A stretch of DNA of 61,398 nucleotides from Burkholderiales bacterium. Its GTDB lineage: Bacteria > Pseudomonadota > Gammaproteobacteria > Burkholderiales > Burkholderiaceae_C. This document shows positions 1 to 9,607 of the stretch, in pieces. A program made the translations under genes and the position numbers. Each line of letters begins with the position of its first letter. The stretch's first letter is position 1. Location: NCBI GenBank assembly GCA_947372465.1, contig CANBTT010000014.1:1-61398 (forward strand). Direction: 5' to 3'. The notes below the pieces were generated by a model. The model ran no database searches. It saw only the letters and a program-made list of their open reading frames with translations, and was not told where the DNA came from.

Positions 1-674
1 TGAACTTTGCGCATCTTGGCCATCTGCGACAAGCCACCCGTGAGTTTAGAGATCACTTTCTCTTTGTGTCCGCGCAACTTGTCAATGTTCAATTTGGGCT
101 TGGAGAACTCCACCCCAAGGTCGGCCAAATGAGCCACTTCGTCCATGACGGAGGCCACATGCAGCAAGGCTTTTGAAGGAATGCAACCGACATTCAAGCA
201 CACACCACCCAAGGCGGCGTAACGCTCAACGAGGGTGACTTTGAGGCCCAAATCAGCCGCCCTGAAAGCGGCCGAATAACCACCAGGCCCACCCCCTAAA
301 ACCAAGAGATCGCAGTCGGCGTCGCCGCCCCCACTAGAGGCCGCGGACGCTTGAATGGGAGCGCTTACAGATGCGCTTGTCGGACTGGCCAGGACTGGGT
401 TTGAAGCCACAATGGGCGCTGGTGCGGTCGCCGCTTGAGTCGCCTCAATGGTCAAGACCACCGACCCCTCTGCCACCTTGTCGCCCACCTTGACCTTGAC
501 GTCCTTGACAACGCCGGCGTGCGAGCAAGGAATCTCCATCGATGCCTTGTCCGACTCGACCGTGATCAAACTTTGTTCCACCTTGACCGTGTCACCTGCC
601 TTGACCAAGACCTCAATCACGGCCACTTCGCTGAAGTCACCAATGTCTGGAACTTTGATATCCATCGTTGCCAT
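1..674 (-). CDS. lpdA: dihydrolipoyl dehydrogenase (PDH E3), N-terminal part, cut by window edge
   Basis: E3 of the pyruvate dehydrogenase complex re-oxidises dihydrolipoamide with FAD and NAD+. Reading leftward from the ATG at 674, about 224 codons are present. Residues 1-75 form a lipoyl domain (ESDKASM, lipoylated Lys about 43). An Ala/Ser/Pro-rich linker follows, then the FAD-binding motif [17 protein letters not shown] and the redox disulfide CLNVGC followed by IPSKALL. An N-terminal lipoyl domain on E3 is known from betaproteobacteria. The rest of the protein lies outside the window. The start is 18 bases after the aceF stop, so lpdA is the last visible gene of the aceE-aceF-lpdA operon. 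A second in-frame ATG lies three codons downstream. Confidence 0.93.
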   Translation of the reverse strand, partial: MATMDIKVPDIGDFSEVAVIEVLVKAGDTVKVEQSLITVESDKASMEIPCSHAGVVKDVKVKVGDKVAEGSVVLTIEATQAATAPAPIVASNPVLASPTSASVSAPIQASAASSGGGDADCDLLVLGGGPGGYSAAFRAADLGLKVTLVERYAALGGVCLNVGCIPSKALLHVASVMDEVAHLADLGVEFSKPKLNIDKLRGHKEKVISKLTGGLSQMAKMRKV

Positions 675-692
675 ATGTTCAGTCCTTAAAGC

Positions 693-2375
693 TTAGAGCA
701 TTACTCTGCGAAAGTCGGCCAAAATTTGACCCAAGTATGCATTGAACCTTGCGGCCAAAGCGCCATCAATCACACGGTGATCCCAGCTCAATGACAAGGG
801 CAAGATCAAGCGAGGCACAAACGCCTTGCCGTCCCAAACAGGCTGCATTTGGCTCTTGCAAACCCCAAGAATGGCCACTTCAGGCGCATTGATGATGGGC
901 GTGAAGTAGCGCCCTCCTATGCCCCCGAGTGAAGAGATGGTAAAACAAGCCCCCGTCATCTCAGCGGGACTTAATTTGCCGTCGCGCGCCTTTTTGGCCA
1001 ATTCAGACATCTCTTGAGAAATTTGCATGACGCCCTTTTTATCGGCATCTCTGATCACCGGCACCATCAAACCATTGGGCGTATCGGCGGCAAAGCCGAT
1101 GTGGAAATAGTGTTTATAGACCAACTCCTCGCCGTCCAATGAGGTGTTGAACTCAGGGAATTTTTTAAGTGCAGAGACGCACGCTTTGATCAAAAAGGCA
1201 AGCATGGTGACCTTGATGCCTGACTTTTCATGTTCTTTGTTGGTCAGCACACGAAAGGCTTCAAGCTCGGTGATATCGGCATCGTCGTGATTGGTCACAT
1301 GAGGAATCATGACCCAATTGCGATGCAAGTTGGCGCCACTGATCTTTTTAATGCGCCCCATGGGCTTGCGCTCTACAGTGCCAAACTTGGTGAAATCGAC
1401 CTTGGGCCAATCAAGCAGACCCAGACCCGCCCCTGAGGCTGCGCCAGCAAAAGACCCGCTCGCCTTTTGTAGGGCGGTTTGCACTTGACCACTCATCACG
1501 CCTTTGGAGAAGGACTGCACATCTTCAATGGTGATGCGTCCCTTGTTGCCCGTGCCCTTGACTTCGCCCAGTGGGACACCCAACTCACGCGCAAATTTTC
1601 TGATCGAGGGTGAGGCATGCGGCACTTTGACCAAAGATGTGGCATCGCTTGGATGGTGTGCAGGCGCTGCACTTGGTGCAGACACTTGTGCATTGAAAGC
1701 GGGCGCAGGGGCAGCAGACGCCGCAACGGCTGGCGCAGCACTGCTTGCGCCCGCAGCTGCAGCGGCTGGCGCGCTTGACAACACCAAGGCCAACAAGTCG
1801 CCCTTGTTGATTTTGTCGCCCACTTTGACCTTTAAAGCCTTCACCACGCCCGCGTGGGAGGAAGGAATCTCCATGGAGGCTTTGTCAGATTCAACCGTGA
1901 TCAAAGACTGGTCCACGCTCACGGTGTCGCCTTCTTTGACCATCAACTCGATCACGGCAACATCTTTGAAGTCACCAATGTCTGGGACCACCACGGCTTG
2001 TTCGCTAGGAGCCGATGCGCTCGCTTGCACGGCGGGTGGCGCGGTCACTTGCGCTGTCGAGGCCGCAACAGTTGGGGCCGCTGCAGCTGCACTGGGTGCG
2101 CTGCTCGCAGAGGACGAAGCAGACGCCGCGGCACCTGCACTGAGTGTTACCGTTGCAATCACGCTGCCTTCTTTGACTTTGTCACCCACCTTCACTTTAA
2201 GCGCGGTGATGACCCCTTCATGAGAAGAGGGGATCTCCATGGAGGCTTTGTCTGACTCCACCGTGATCAAAGACTGATCCACTTTGACATGGTCGCCCAC
2301 TTTGACCATCAACTCAATCACAGCGACGGCGTCAAAATCCCCTATGTCTGGTACTTTTATGTCCAAGGTGCTCAT
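693..2375 (-). CDS. aceF: dihydrolipoyllysine acetyltransferase (PDH E2)
   Basis: The core E2 of the pyruvate dehydrogenase complex transfers acetyl groups from lipoamide to CoA. The 560 residues contain two lipoyl domains (about 1-77 and 127-200; lipoyl Lys43 and Lys165, both in [12 protein letters not shown]). Ala/Ser/Pro-rich linkers separate these from a peripheral subunit-binding domain (about 250-288, SPSIRKFARELGV). The catalytic domain ends in DHRVIDG, with His533 and Asp537 as the expected catalytic pair. The two lipoyl domains are near-duplicates and closely match the one at the start of lpdA. The gene lies between aceE (17-base gap) and lpdA on the minus strand. Confidence 0.96.
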   Translation of the reverse strand: MSTLDIKVPDIGDFDAVAVIELMVKVGDHVKVDQSLITVESDKASMEIPSSHEGVITALKVKVGDKVKEGSVIATVTLSAGAAASASSSASSAPSAAAAAPTVAASTAQVTAPPAVQASASAPSEQAVVVPDIGDFKDVAVIELMVKEGDTVSVDQSLITVESDKASMEIPSSHAGVVKALKVKVGDKINKGDLLALVLSSAPAAAAAGASSAAPAVAASAAPAPAFNAQVSAPSAAPAHHPSDATSLVKVPHASPSIRKFARELGVPLGEVKGTGNKGRITIEDVQSFSKGVMSGQVQTALQKASGSFAGAASGAGLGLLDWPKVDFTKFGTVERKPMGRIKKISGANLHRNWVMIPHVTNHDDADITELEAFRVLTNKEHEKSGIKVTMLAFLIKACVSALKKFPEFNTSLDGEELVYKHYFHIGFAADTPNGLMVPVIRDADKKGVMQISQEMSELAKKARDGKLSPAEMTGACFTISSLGGIGGRYFTPIINAPEVAILGVCKSQMQPVWDGKAFVPRLILPLSLSWDHRVIDGALAARFNAYLGQILADFRRVML

Positions 2376-2392
2376 GTGTTCTCTCCTAAGCC

Positions 2393-5104
2393 TTAAGCAA
2401 ACAGGGGGTTGATTTTTTGCGTGTCGATCTGGTATTTTTCGATCGCTTGCGTGACTTTTTCCACTGGAACGAGCCCATCCTCACTGAGGGCTTTGAGCGC
2501 CGCCACAACGATGAAGTGACGGTTGACCTCAAAGTGCTCTCTCAAACGGCTTCTAAAATCACTGCGCCCAAAACCGTCTGTGCCCAGCACTTTGTAGCTT
2601 CTGTCCTTGGGGATGAAGGCGCGAATTTGATCGGCGTAGGACTTCATGTAGTCGGTGGACGCCACAACAGAGCCCTCGTGTTTGCCAAGTTGTTCAGCCA
2701 CAAAGGAGAGTTTTGGCGCTTTGCTGGGGTTGAGCAAATTCCATCTCTCGCAGGCTTGGCCGTCTCTTGCGAGCTCATTGAAACTGGGGCAACTCCACAC
2801 ATTGGCTGCAACGCCAAAGTCCTTCAGGAGCAACTCTTTTGCAGCAATGGATTCTCTAAGAATCGTGCCTGAGCCCAAAAGGTTGACCCTAGGGGCCTTC
2901 TTTGGACCCTCGGCTTTTTGGAGCAAATACATGCCTTTGATGATGTCTTCTTCACTGCCTGGCGTGAGACCAGGCATGGCATAGTTTTCATTCAATAGCG
3001 TGATGTAGTAAAAAACATTTTCTTGGTTTTCAACCATGCGCTTTAAGCCATTTTGCATGATCACGGCCACTTCATGCGCGAAGGTCGGGTCGTAGCTGAT
3101 GCAATTGGGAATGGTGCCCGCCAAAATGTGGCTGTGTCCGTCCTCGTGCTGCAAACCCTCTCCATTCAAAGTGGTTCTGCCTGAGGTGCCGCCCAAGAGA
3201 AATCCTCGTGCTTGCATGTCGCCGGCCGCCCAGGCCAAGTCCCCAATGCGTTGGAAACCAAACATAGAGTAATACACGTAAAACGGTATCATGATGCGGT
3301 TGTTGGTTGAGTAAGAGGTTGCCGCGGCAATCCAACTGCTCATGCCACCGGCCTCGTTGATGCCTTCTTGCAGAATTTGACCCGCCTTGTCTTCTTTGTA
3401 GTACATGACTTGGTCTTTGTCGACGGGCGTGTACTGTTGACCTGCGGGGTTGTAAATACCCACCTGCCTGAAGAGACCCTCCATGCCAAAGGTTCTGGCC
3501 TCGTCCACAAGAATGGGCACCACACGAGGGCCCAAGGCTTGGTCTCTCAAGAGTTGCGTCAAAAAGCGGACATAGGCCTGCGTGGTCGAAATCTCGCGCC
3601 CCTCAACGGTGGGCTCCAAAATGGCTTTGAAGGTCTCCAAAGGAGGTGCGGTGAACTTCTCTTCACTGACCACGCGGCGATGGGGCAAATAGCCCCCCAA
3701 GTCCTTTCTTCTTTGATGCAAATATTGCATCTCTGGCGTGTCATCGGCGGGCTTATAAAAGGGCAACTTGGGCAAATCGGCATCAGAAATGGGGATGTTG
3801 AAACGATCCCTAAAGGCCTTGATGTCCTCGTCGGTGAGCTTTTTGGTTTGGTGAACGGTGTTTTTACCCTCGCCCACTTTCCCCATCCCAAAGCCTTTGA
3901 CGGTTTTGATGAGCAAAACACTGGGTTGTCCGGTGTGCTTCATGGCCTTGGCGTAGGCTGCATAAACTTTTTGCGGATCGTGTCCACCACGACGCAAATT
4001 CCAGATCTCATCATCGCTCATCTTGGCAACCATCTCGAGGGTCTTGGGGTCACGACCAAAGAAGTGTTTTCTAACATAAGCGCCATCATTGGCCTTGAAT
4101 GCCTGGTAGTCGCCATCCACCGTCTCCATCATGATGCGCCTGAGTGCACCGTCTTTGTCTTTGGCGAGCAGGCCATCCCAATTGGAGCCCCAAATGAGCT
4201 TGATCACATTCCAACCACTGCCCCTGAATTCACTCTCAAGCTCCTGAATGATCTTGCCGTTTCCTCTCACAGGTCCATCCAAGCGTTGCAAATTACAGTT
4301 GATCACAAACACCAAGTTGTCCAACTTCTCCCTGGCCGCCAGACCGATGGCGCCCAAGGACTCCACCTCATCCATTTCACCATCCCCGCAAAAGACCCAG
4401 ACCTTTCTGTTCTCTGTATTGGCAATGCCCCTGGCGTGCAAGTATTTCAAAAATCGGGCTTGATAGATCGCCATCAAGGGACCCAGGCCCATGGAGACGG
4501 TAGGAAACTGCCAAAACTCTGGCATCAACTTGGGGTGAGGATAACTTGATAAACCGCCCCCTTTCACCTCTTGTCTGAAGTTAAGGAGTTGCTCCTCCGA
4601 CAAACGCCCTTCCAAATAAGCCCTGGCATACACGCCAGGAGAGACGTGACCTTGGATGTACAAAAGGTCACCTCCATGGTTCTCGCTCTCGGCATGCCAA
4701 AAGTGATTAAACCCGGCACCAAAGAGATGCGCGAGTGAAGCAAAGGAGCCTATGTGACCGCCTAAGTCTCCACCGTCCTCAGGGTTGTGGCGATTGGCTT
4801 TGACGACCATGGCCATGGCGTTCCAGCGCATGAAAGCTCTCAAACGCTCCTCGATCTCAATGTTGCCTGGACAAGTCTCCTCTTGGTCAACATCAATCGT
4901 GTTGACGTAGCCAGTGTTTGCAGAAAAAGGCATGTCAATGCTGCTCTCTCGGGCTTGCTCCAACAGTTGCTCTAATAGATAGTGAGCTCTCTCAGGGCCT
5001 TCATTTTCAATCACCGCTTTGAGCGCATCAAGCCACTCACGGGTTTCTTGAGAGTCAGAATCATTGATGGCAAAGGTTTGAGAATCGCTGGGATGAGCGG
5101 ACAT
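2393..5104 (-). CDS. aceE: pyruvate dehydrogenase E1, homodimeric type
   Basis: Decarboxylates pyruvate with thiamine diphosphate and acetylates the lipoyl groups of E2. The 903 residues are close to the usual length for homodimeric E1. The ThDP/Mg signature is visible as CGDGEMDEVES followed by NCNLQRLDGPVRGN. The substrate-channel segment NTVHQTKKLTDEDI and the C-terminal GTDGFGRSD are typical of AceE. It is the first gene of the minus-strand PDH operon. Its ATG at 5104 faces a divergent sensor kinase across about 160 bases that hold an inverted repeat (5155-5180). Confidence 0.97.
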   Translation of the reverse strand: MSAHPSDSQTFAINDSDSQETREWLDALKAVIENEGPERAHYLLEQLLEQARESSIDMPFSANTGYVNTIDVDQEETCPGNIEIEERLRAFMRWNAMAMVVKANRHNPEDGGDLGGHIGSFASLAHLFGAGFNHFWHAESENHGGDLLYIQGHVSPGVYARAYLEGRLSEEQLLNFRQEVKGGGLSSYPHPKLMPEFWQFPTVSMGLGPLMAIYQARFLKYLHARGIANTENRKVWVFCGDGEMDEVESLGAIGLAAREKLDNLVFVINCNLQRLDGPVRGNGKIIQELESEFRGSGWNVIKLIWGSNWDGLLAKDKDGALRRIMMETVDGDYQAFKANDGAYVRKHFFGRDPKTLEMVAKMSDDEIWNLRRGGHDPQKVYAAYAKAMKHTGQPSVLLIKTVKGFGMGKVGEGKNTVHQTKKLTDEDIKAFRDRFNIPISDADLPKLPFYKPADDTPEMQYLHQRRKDLGGYLPHRRVVSEEKFTAPPLETFKAILEPTVEGREISTTQAYVRFLTQLLRDQALGPRVVPILVDEARTFGMEGLFRQVGIYNPAGQQYTPVDKDQVMYYKEDKAGQILQEGINEAGGMSSWIAAATSYSTNNRIMIPFYVYYSMFGFQRIGDLAWAAGDMQARGFLLGGTSGRTTLNGEGLQHEDGHSHILAGTIPNCISYDPTFAHEVAVIMQNGLKRMVENQENVFYYITLLNENYAMPGLTPGSEEDIIKGMYLLQKAEGPKKAPRVNLLGSGTILRESIAAKELLLKDFGVAANVWSCPSFNELARDGQACERWNLLNPSKAPKLSFVAEQLGKHEGSVVASTDYMKSYADQIRAFIPKDRSYKVLGTDGFGRSDFRSRLREHFEVNRHFIVVAALKALSEDGLVPVEKVTQAIEKYQIDTQKINPLFA

Positions 5105-5154
5105 GCTTGTCTCCTAAGTTGATGACGTATTGTGTCTTTTTTTGGAGTATCTCA

Positions 5155-5180
5155 CATATTTTTCTGGATTTCAAAATATG
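5155..5180. promoter_or_regulatory. inverted repeat in the aceE / sensor-kinase divergent promoter
   Basis: Perfect 8-bp arms CATATTTT and AAAATATG with a 10-bp spacer, about 50 bp upstream of aceE. A related half-site, TCATATTGTG, follows at about 5191-5200. The region is AT-rich, unlike the flanking genes. Spacing and position suit a dimeric regulator binding one face of the helix; the FixJ-like regulator at 7843 is the natural candidate. That assignment is inference. Confidence 0.4.
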
Positions 5181-5263
5181 ATTGTTCTTTTCATATTGTG
5201 AAATCAGATAAGAAAGTCAAGTCTTTGAAAAATTTAAGCGACTTGTTCTTTAAACTCCTGTGC

Positions 5264-7786
5264 ATGAGCATCAAAGTCGTCTCCAAGGTTGCACAAACCC
5301 CCCTTAAAAAAGTCGCCCGCCAATGGAGCGGTTGGTGGCGCAGCCAAAGCCCCTCCAAACAAGACACCTTGGCTTTGATTGCGCCCTTAACGGCCGTGGT
5401 CTTTTTCTTTATCGCCGTGGCTGCGGCCTTTGGATATTTAAGGTATGAGGAAATTTTGCGGGAGGAAGAAACCGTTCGCCGAGACGTGGAATATGTCCAA
5501 GAACGATTAAGCATTCGCTTGCTTGAACGCCAAGAACAAATCATGCGCCTGTCTCGCGACTTGGCCGCTCAAGATATTCAAGAGGTTGACTTCATCCGTG
5601 AAGCGGGTGCCATGCTGAACCAATACCCGGAAATATCCTCCATCAGTTGGCTTGATAGCAAAAAAAATGTGCAGTATTCGTTCACGTCCACGGGCATCCA
5701 AAACAAGCAAACTTATCTGATCGGCAACTTGCTGTCCTCCCCCACTTTGGACGCCACATTTGATTGGGTCAAGTCACAAAAAAGATTTGCCTACGCCCCC
5801 TTGGTTTTCAATGGCGACACCCCCCGCTCTTTGGAAGAAACACAGCTGCAATTGTTCGTGCCCTTTATCAAAAAGGGCTACTTTCAAGGCGCTTTTTTGG
5901 TTGACTACAAAATTTCGGGCTTGCTTCGTTTTGTCGTGCCACAAGACATCTTGACAAGACACGCGGTCTCCATTTGGTTTGGCAAATCACAACTCCTCGC
6001 TGGCAATGTGATTCAAATGCGCACGCGAGCGGCCTACCTCGCCCCCTTTGTCAAACCCGTTTACGAGTACACCGTGCCCATTGCCCCAGCAGGCAGTGGA
6101 CTGGTCCTCAAAGCTCAAGCTTATAGAATTTCTCAGGGCGTGATTGGTAACGGCCTATTTTGGTTGGTGACTTTGATGAGCTTGCTGACCGCTTGGATGT
6201 TGATTGGCACGTGGCGACACACAAGACGGCGCCTTCAAGCCCAAAGGGCGCTGGTGGCTGAGACCAACTTTAGGCGCGCCATGGAGAATTCGATCCTCAC
6301 TGGCATGCGCGCCATGGACATGCAAGGGTGCATCACCTATGTCAACGCCGCCTTTTGTCAAATGACGGGCTGGTCAGAGGCAGAACTCGTTGGCCAGTAC
6401 CCCCCCTTCCCCTATTGGCCTGATGCAGATCGTGAGCTTTTGTCGGTCAAACTGGCGGAGGAGTTGAGTGGTCAAACCTCTCAATCGGGCCTTCAAGTCA
6501 GGGTCAAGAAAAAAGATGGCAACATTTTTGATGCAAGACTCTATGTCTCCCCCTTGGTTGACGCCAAGGGACTTCAGTCCGGCTGGATGACCTCCATGAC
6601 CGATATCACGGAGCCCAACCGCATCAGGCAACAACTCTCCGCCTCCTATGAGCGCTTCACCACGGTGCTCGAAGCCTTGGACGCATCCGTCTCGGTGACC
6701 CCCATTGGGTCGAATGAAATTGTGTTCACCAACAAGTTGTATCGCCAATGGTTTGGCATCAAGAGCGATGGCCATCTTCAAATGATTGAGCAAGCCTTCG
6801 AATCCCTTCAAAGCTCCAACACCTTGGCTCAAGATGCCGATGACTTGGCTGGACTGCCTTCCCAAAACTTGGAGCGCACTTTATCTGAAAACGCAGAAGT
6901 CTTCGTGCCCAATTTATCAAAATGGCTCGAAGTGCGCTCTCGGTACTTGAATTGGGTCGATGGCCGCTTGGCTCAGATGATCATTGCCACCGACATCACG
7001 CCAAGAAGAAACGCTGAAGAGCAATCGGCCATCCAAGCCGAAAGAGCGCAATCGGTCTCGCGTTTGATCACCATGGGAGAGATGGCATCCAGTGTGGCCC
7101 ATGAACTCAACCAGCCCTTGACCGCCATCAACAACTACTGCACGGGACTGCTCACCCGCATCAAAACCAAACAACTTCGGGAAGAAGATTTGTTGACTGC
7201 GCTTGAAAAAACCGCTCACCAGGCCCAAAGAGCCGGCCAGATCATCCAGCGCATCAGAAGTTTCGTCAAACGCAGCGAACCCAACCGAAATTTGGCCAAC
7301 ATTGGCATGATCGTGATGGAAGCGGTTGAACTGGCAGAGATTGAACTCAAGCGCCGACAAGTTCGTCTGAGCCACTACATTTCTGCCCACCTGCCGCCCC
7401 TGATGGTTGACCCGATTTTGATTGAACAAGTGCTGGTCAATTTGCTGAAAAATGCCGCCGAGTCGATCGATTTAAGCAAGCGCGAGAGCACGTATCGACA
7501 AGTCGACTTGAAGGTCCTGCCACAAGAGATCAACGGCCAACAAATCGTCGAATTTTCCGTGACCGACACCGGCAAAGGCTTGGCGCCAGAGGTTTTGGAG
7601 CGACTTTATGAGGCATTTTTCTCTACAAAAACGGAGGGCATGGGCATGGGCTTGAATTTATGCCGCAGCATCGTTGAGTCGCACCAAGGCCGAATGCAGG
7701 CCGAGAACCTCTACAATGGGGAGGACATCAAGGGTTGCCGTTTTTCTTTTTGGCTGCCCGCGCACTTAGAAGTAACGGCCCCATGA
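5264..7786 (+). CDS. membrane PAS-domain sensor histidine kinase
   Basis: Sensor kinase of about 840 residues. TM1 (about 37-58) is followed by a periplasmic sensing domain and TM2 (about 292-318). Two PAS-like domains come next (about 340-450, with GCITYVNAAFCQMTGW, and about 460-580). The HisKA box AHELNQPLTAINNY carries His613, and the HATPase has NLLKNAAES, DTGKGL and GMGMGLNLCRS. The architecture resembles FixL/DctB-type kinases. A longer frame opens at a GTG at 5132, but that would place the promoter palindrome inside the gene, so the ATG at 5264 is preferred; no clear Shine-Dalgarno precedes either. A FixJ-like regulator follows, and the PDH operon is divergent. Confidence 0.9.
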   Translation: MSIKVVSKVAQTPLKKVARQWSGWWRSQSPSKQDTLALIAPLTAVVFFFIAVAAAFGYLRYEEILREEETVRRDVEYVQERLSIRLLERQEQIMRLSRDLAAQDIQEVDFIREAGAMLNQYPEISSISWLDSKKNVQYSFTSTGIQNKQTYLIGNLLSSPTLDATFDWVKSQKRFAYAPLVFNGDTPRSLEETQLQLFVPFIKKGYFQGAFLVDYKISGLLRFVVPQDILTRHAVSIWFGKSQLLAGNVIQMRTRAAYLAPFVKPVYEYTVPIAPAGSGLVLKAQAYRISQGVIGNGLFWLVTLMSLLTAWMLIGTWRHTRRRLQAQRALVAETNFRRAMENSILTGMRAMDMQGCITYVNAAFCQMTGWSEAELVGQYPPFPYWPDADRELLSVKLAEELSGQTSQSGLQVRVKKKDGNIFDARLYVSPLVDAKGLQSGWMTSMTDITEPNRIRQQLSASYERFTTVLEALDASVSVTPIGSNEIVFTNKLYRQWFGIKSDGHLQMIEQAFESLQSSNTLAQDADDLAGLPSQNLERTLSENAEVFVPNLSKWLEVRSRYLNWVDGRLAQMIIATDITPRRNAEEQSAIQAERAQSVSRLITMGEMASSVAHELNQPLTAINNYCTGLLTRIKTKQLREEDLLTALEKTAHQAQRAGQIIQRIRSFVKRSEPNRNLANIGMIVMEAVELAEIELKRRQVRLSHYISAHLPPLMVDPILIEQVLVNLLKNAAESIDLSKRESTYRQVDLKVLPQEINGQQIVEFSVTDTGKGLAPEVLERLYEAFFSTKTEGMGMGLNLCRSIVESHQGRMQAENLYNGEDIKGCRFSFWLPAHLEVTAP

Positions 7787-7842
7787 GGCGTTACACTAGG
7801 AAGAAGTTCTTTCCCACTTAATTTTAGTTATCGAGGCAAAAA

Positions 7843-8472
7843 ATGAGTTTGATCCCCAAAAAAGGCACTGTTTACGTGGTTGATGATGATGAAGCTGTCA
7901 GAGATTCTTTGCAATGGCTTCTTGAGGGGAAAGACTACAGAGTGAGATGCTTTGACTCGGCCGAAACCTTTTTGAATCGCTATGACGCCAAGGAAGTGGC
8001 CTGCTTGATTGTCGACATCCGCATGGCTGGCATGAGTGGGCTTGAACTTCAAGACAAATTGATCGAGAAAAACTCCCCCCTGCCCGTTGTCTTCATCACG
8101 GGCCATGGAGACGTCCCCATGGCCGTTGACACCATGAAAAAAGGTGCGATGGACTTCATACAAAAGCCCTTCAAAGAAGATGAGTTGGTGCCCCTTGTGG
8201 AGCACATGCTTGAAAAGGCCAAGATCTCCTTTTCAGACCACCAGCATGCCGCATCCAGAGATGCCCTCATGTCCAAGCTCACTTCGCGCGAAGCGCAGGT
8301 CTTGGAGAGAATTGTGGCGGGCCGTTTGAACAAACAAATCGCCGATGACTTGGGCATCAGCATCAAAACGGTGGAAGCCCACAGAGCCAACATCATGGAA
8401 AAATTGAACGCAAACACCGTTGCCGACTTGCTCAAAATCGCTCTTGGCCCCAATCCCAACAAGACCGCATAA
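7843..8472 (+). CDS. FixJ/NarL-type response regulator
   Basis: The 209 residues have a receiver domain with acidic pocket VVDDDEA, phospho-acceptor Asp58 in LIVDIRMAGMSG, switch residues FITGHGD and FIQKPF. A LuxR-type HTH lies at about 139-200 (LTSREAQVLERIVAG, IADDLGISIKTVEAHRANI). It lies 56 bases after the histidine kinase and is its obvious partner. Its location beside aceEF-lpdA suggests control of pyruvate dehydrogenase expression; that target is an inference. The ATG at 7843 follows a weak GAGG. Confidence 0.93.
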   Translation: MSLIPKKGTVYVVDDDEAVRDSLQWLLEGKDYRVRCFDSAETFLNRYDAKEVACLIVDIRMAGMSGLELQDKLIEKNSPLPVVFITGHGDVPMAVDTMKKGAMDFIQKPFKEDELVPLVEHMLEKAKISFSDHQHAASRDALMSKLTSREAQVLERIVAGRLNKQIADDLGISIKTVEAHRANIMEKLNANTVADLLKIALGPNPNKTA

Positions 8473-8518
8473 GTCGCCTGTCTCCTCGCGGACTTCTTGT
8501 CTTAAAAAAAGAAGGATT

Positions 8519-8553
8519 GGTTTGCTGACGCGTTAAACGCTCAGCAACAAACC
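8519..8553. repeat. imperfect hairpin in the gap before folD
   Basis: Stem segments GGTTTG/CAAACC, CTGA/TCAG and GCGT/ACGC enclose the loop TAA, broken only by a bulged C and a bulged CAA. It lies about 47 bases after the response regulator stop. No T-run follows on either strand, so it is not a standard rho-independent terminator. It may protect mRNA ends or take part in rho-dependent termination. The gap 8473-8692 otherwise shows nothing recognisable. Confidence 0.4.
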
Positions 8554-8692
8554 TCTGACCAGAAAATGAAGTCCGTTGGTTTTCCGGGTGCGATGAGCGG
8601 TCGTGTCCACGGCCTGCGTCAGGACCAAGAGACCTTGTCTTTTGCCAGCCTAAAAGCCCCTTCACACAACCCATGCCCCTTCAGACCGCAAC

Positions 8693-9571
8693 ATGACCTC
8701 ACAACTGATCAACGGCGTTGAACTCTCGAATCAACTCAGACAAGCGCTTCAAACCCGCGTTCAAGCGCTCACCAAAGAAGGCCACACACCTGGATTGGCT
8801 GTGATTTTGGTGGGCGAGAATCCAGCCAGCCAAGTGTATGTTCGCAACAAAGTGAAAGCGTGCGATCAAGTGGGCATTCACTCCGTTTTAGAAAAAACAC
8901 CAGACACACTCACTGAAAAAGAATTGCTTGCCAAAATTGAAGCCTTGAACAAAGACCCCTTGGTTCATGGCATCTTGGTGCAACTGCCCTTGCCACCCCA
9001 CATTGACGCACAACGTGTGATTGAGGCCATCTCACCACAAAAGGATGTGGACGGGTTTCACATCAGCAGTGCCGGCGCACTCATGACAGGCGCCCAAGGA
9101 TTTTGGCCGTGCACGCCCTTTGGATGCATGAAAATGCTTGAAAGCATCCACTATGACTTGAAGGGCAAACACGCCGTGGTGATTGGTCGCAGCAACATTG
9201 TGGGCAAACCCATGGCCATGATGCTTTTACAAAAAAATGCAACCGTCACCCTCTGTCACAGCCACACCAAAAATTTGGCCGATCTGACCAGACAAGCCGA
9301 TTTGATCGTTGCCGCCGTTGGGATCAGAAATGTGCTCACCAAAGACATGGTCAAACCCGGCGCGGTGGTGCTGGATGTGGGCATGAACCGAGACGAGGAA
9401 GGCAAATTGTGTGGCGATGTGGACTTCAACGGTGTGAGCCAAGTGGCCGCCTTCATCACCCCTGTTCCTGGAGGCGTGGGGCCCATGACCATCACCATGC
9501 TTTTGCACAACACCGTTTGGGCCGCAGAACAATTGAACTCGACTGTTGAACGCCCACTTCAAAGCAACTGA
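8693..9571 (+). CDS. folD: methylenetetrahydrofolate dehydrogenase / methenyl-THF cyclohydrolase
   Basis: Bifunctional cytosolic enzyme interconverting 5,10-methylene-THF and 10-formyl-THF, feeding purine, fMet-tRNA and serine/glycine one-carbon pools. The 292 residues show the substrate-site signature [18 protein letters not shown] (catalytic Tyr/Lys pair), the NADP-binding segment [14 protein letters not shown] and the C-terminal [14 protein letters not shown]. Length and motifs are standard for FolD. Confidence 0.97.
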   Translation: MTSQLINGVELSNQLRQALQTRVQALTKEGHTPGLAVILVGENPASQVYVRNKVKACDQVGIHSVLEKTPDTLTEKELLAKIEALNKDPLVHGILVQLPLPPHIDAQRVIEAISPQKDVDGFHISSAGALMTGAQGFWPCTPFGCMKMLESIHYDLKGKHAVVIGRSNIVGKPMAMMLLQKNATVTLCHSHTKNLADLTRQADLIVAAVGIRNVLTKDMVKPGAVVLDVGMNRDEEGKLCGDVDFNGVSQVAAFITPVPGGVGPMTITMLLHNTVWAAEQLNSTVERPLQSN

Positions 9572-9607
9572 GCCACAACACAGCCCCAAAGGCCACCGCT
9601 TTACGCC

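Noticed and set aside
1504-2223. Long plus-strand open frame (239 codons) opposite aceF
   Set aside because: It is the mirror of Ala-rich aceF coding sequence, with low-complexity translation and no motif.
3368-4549. Long plus-strand open frame (393 codons) opposite aceE
   Set aside because: Antisense shadow of a well-conserved gene; no recognisable domain.
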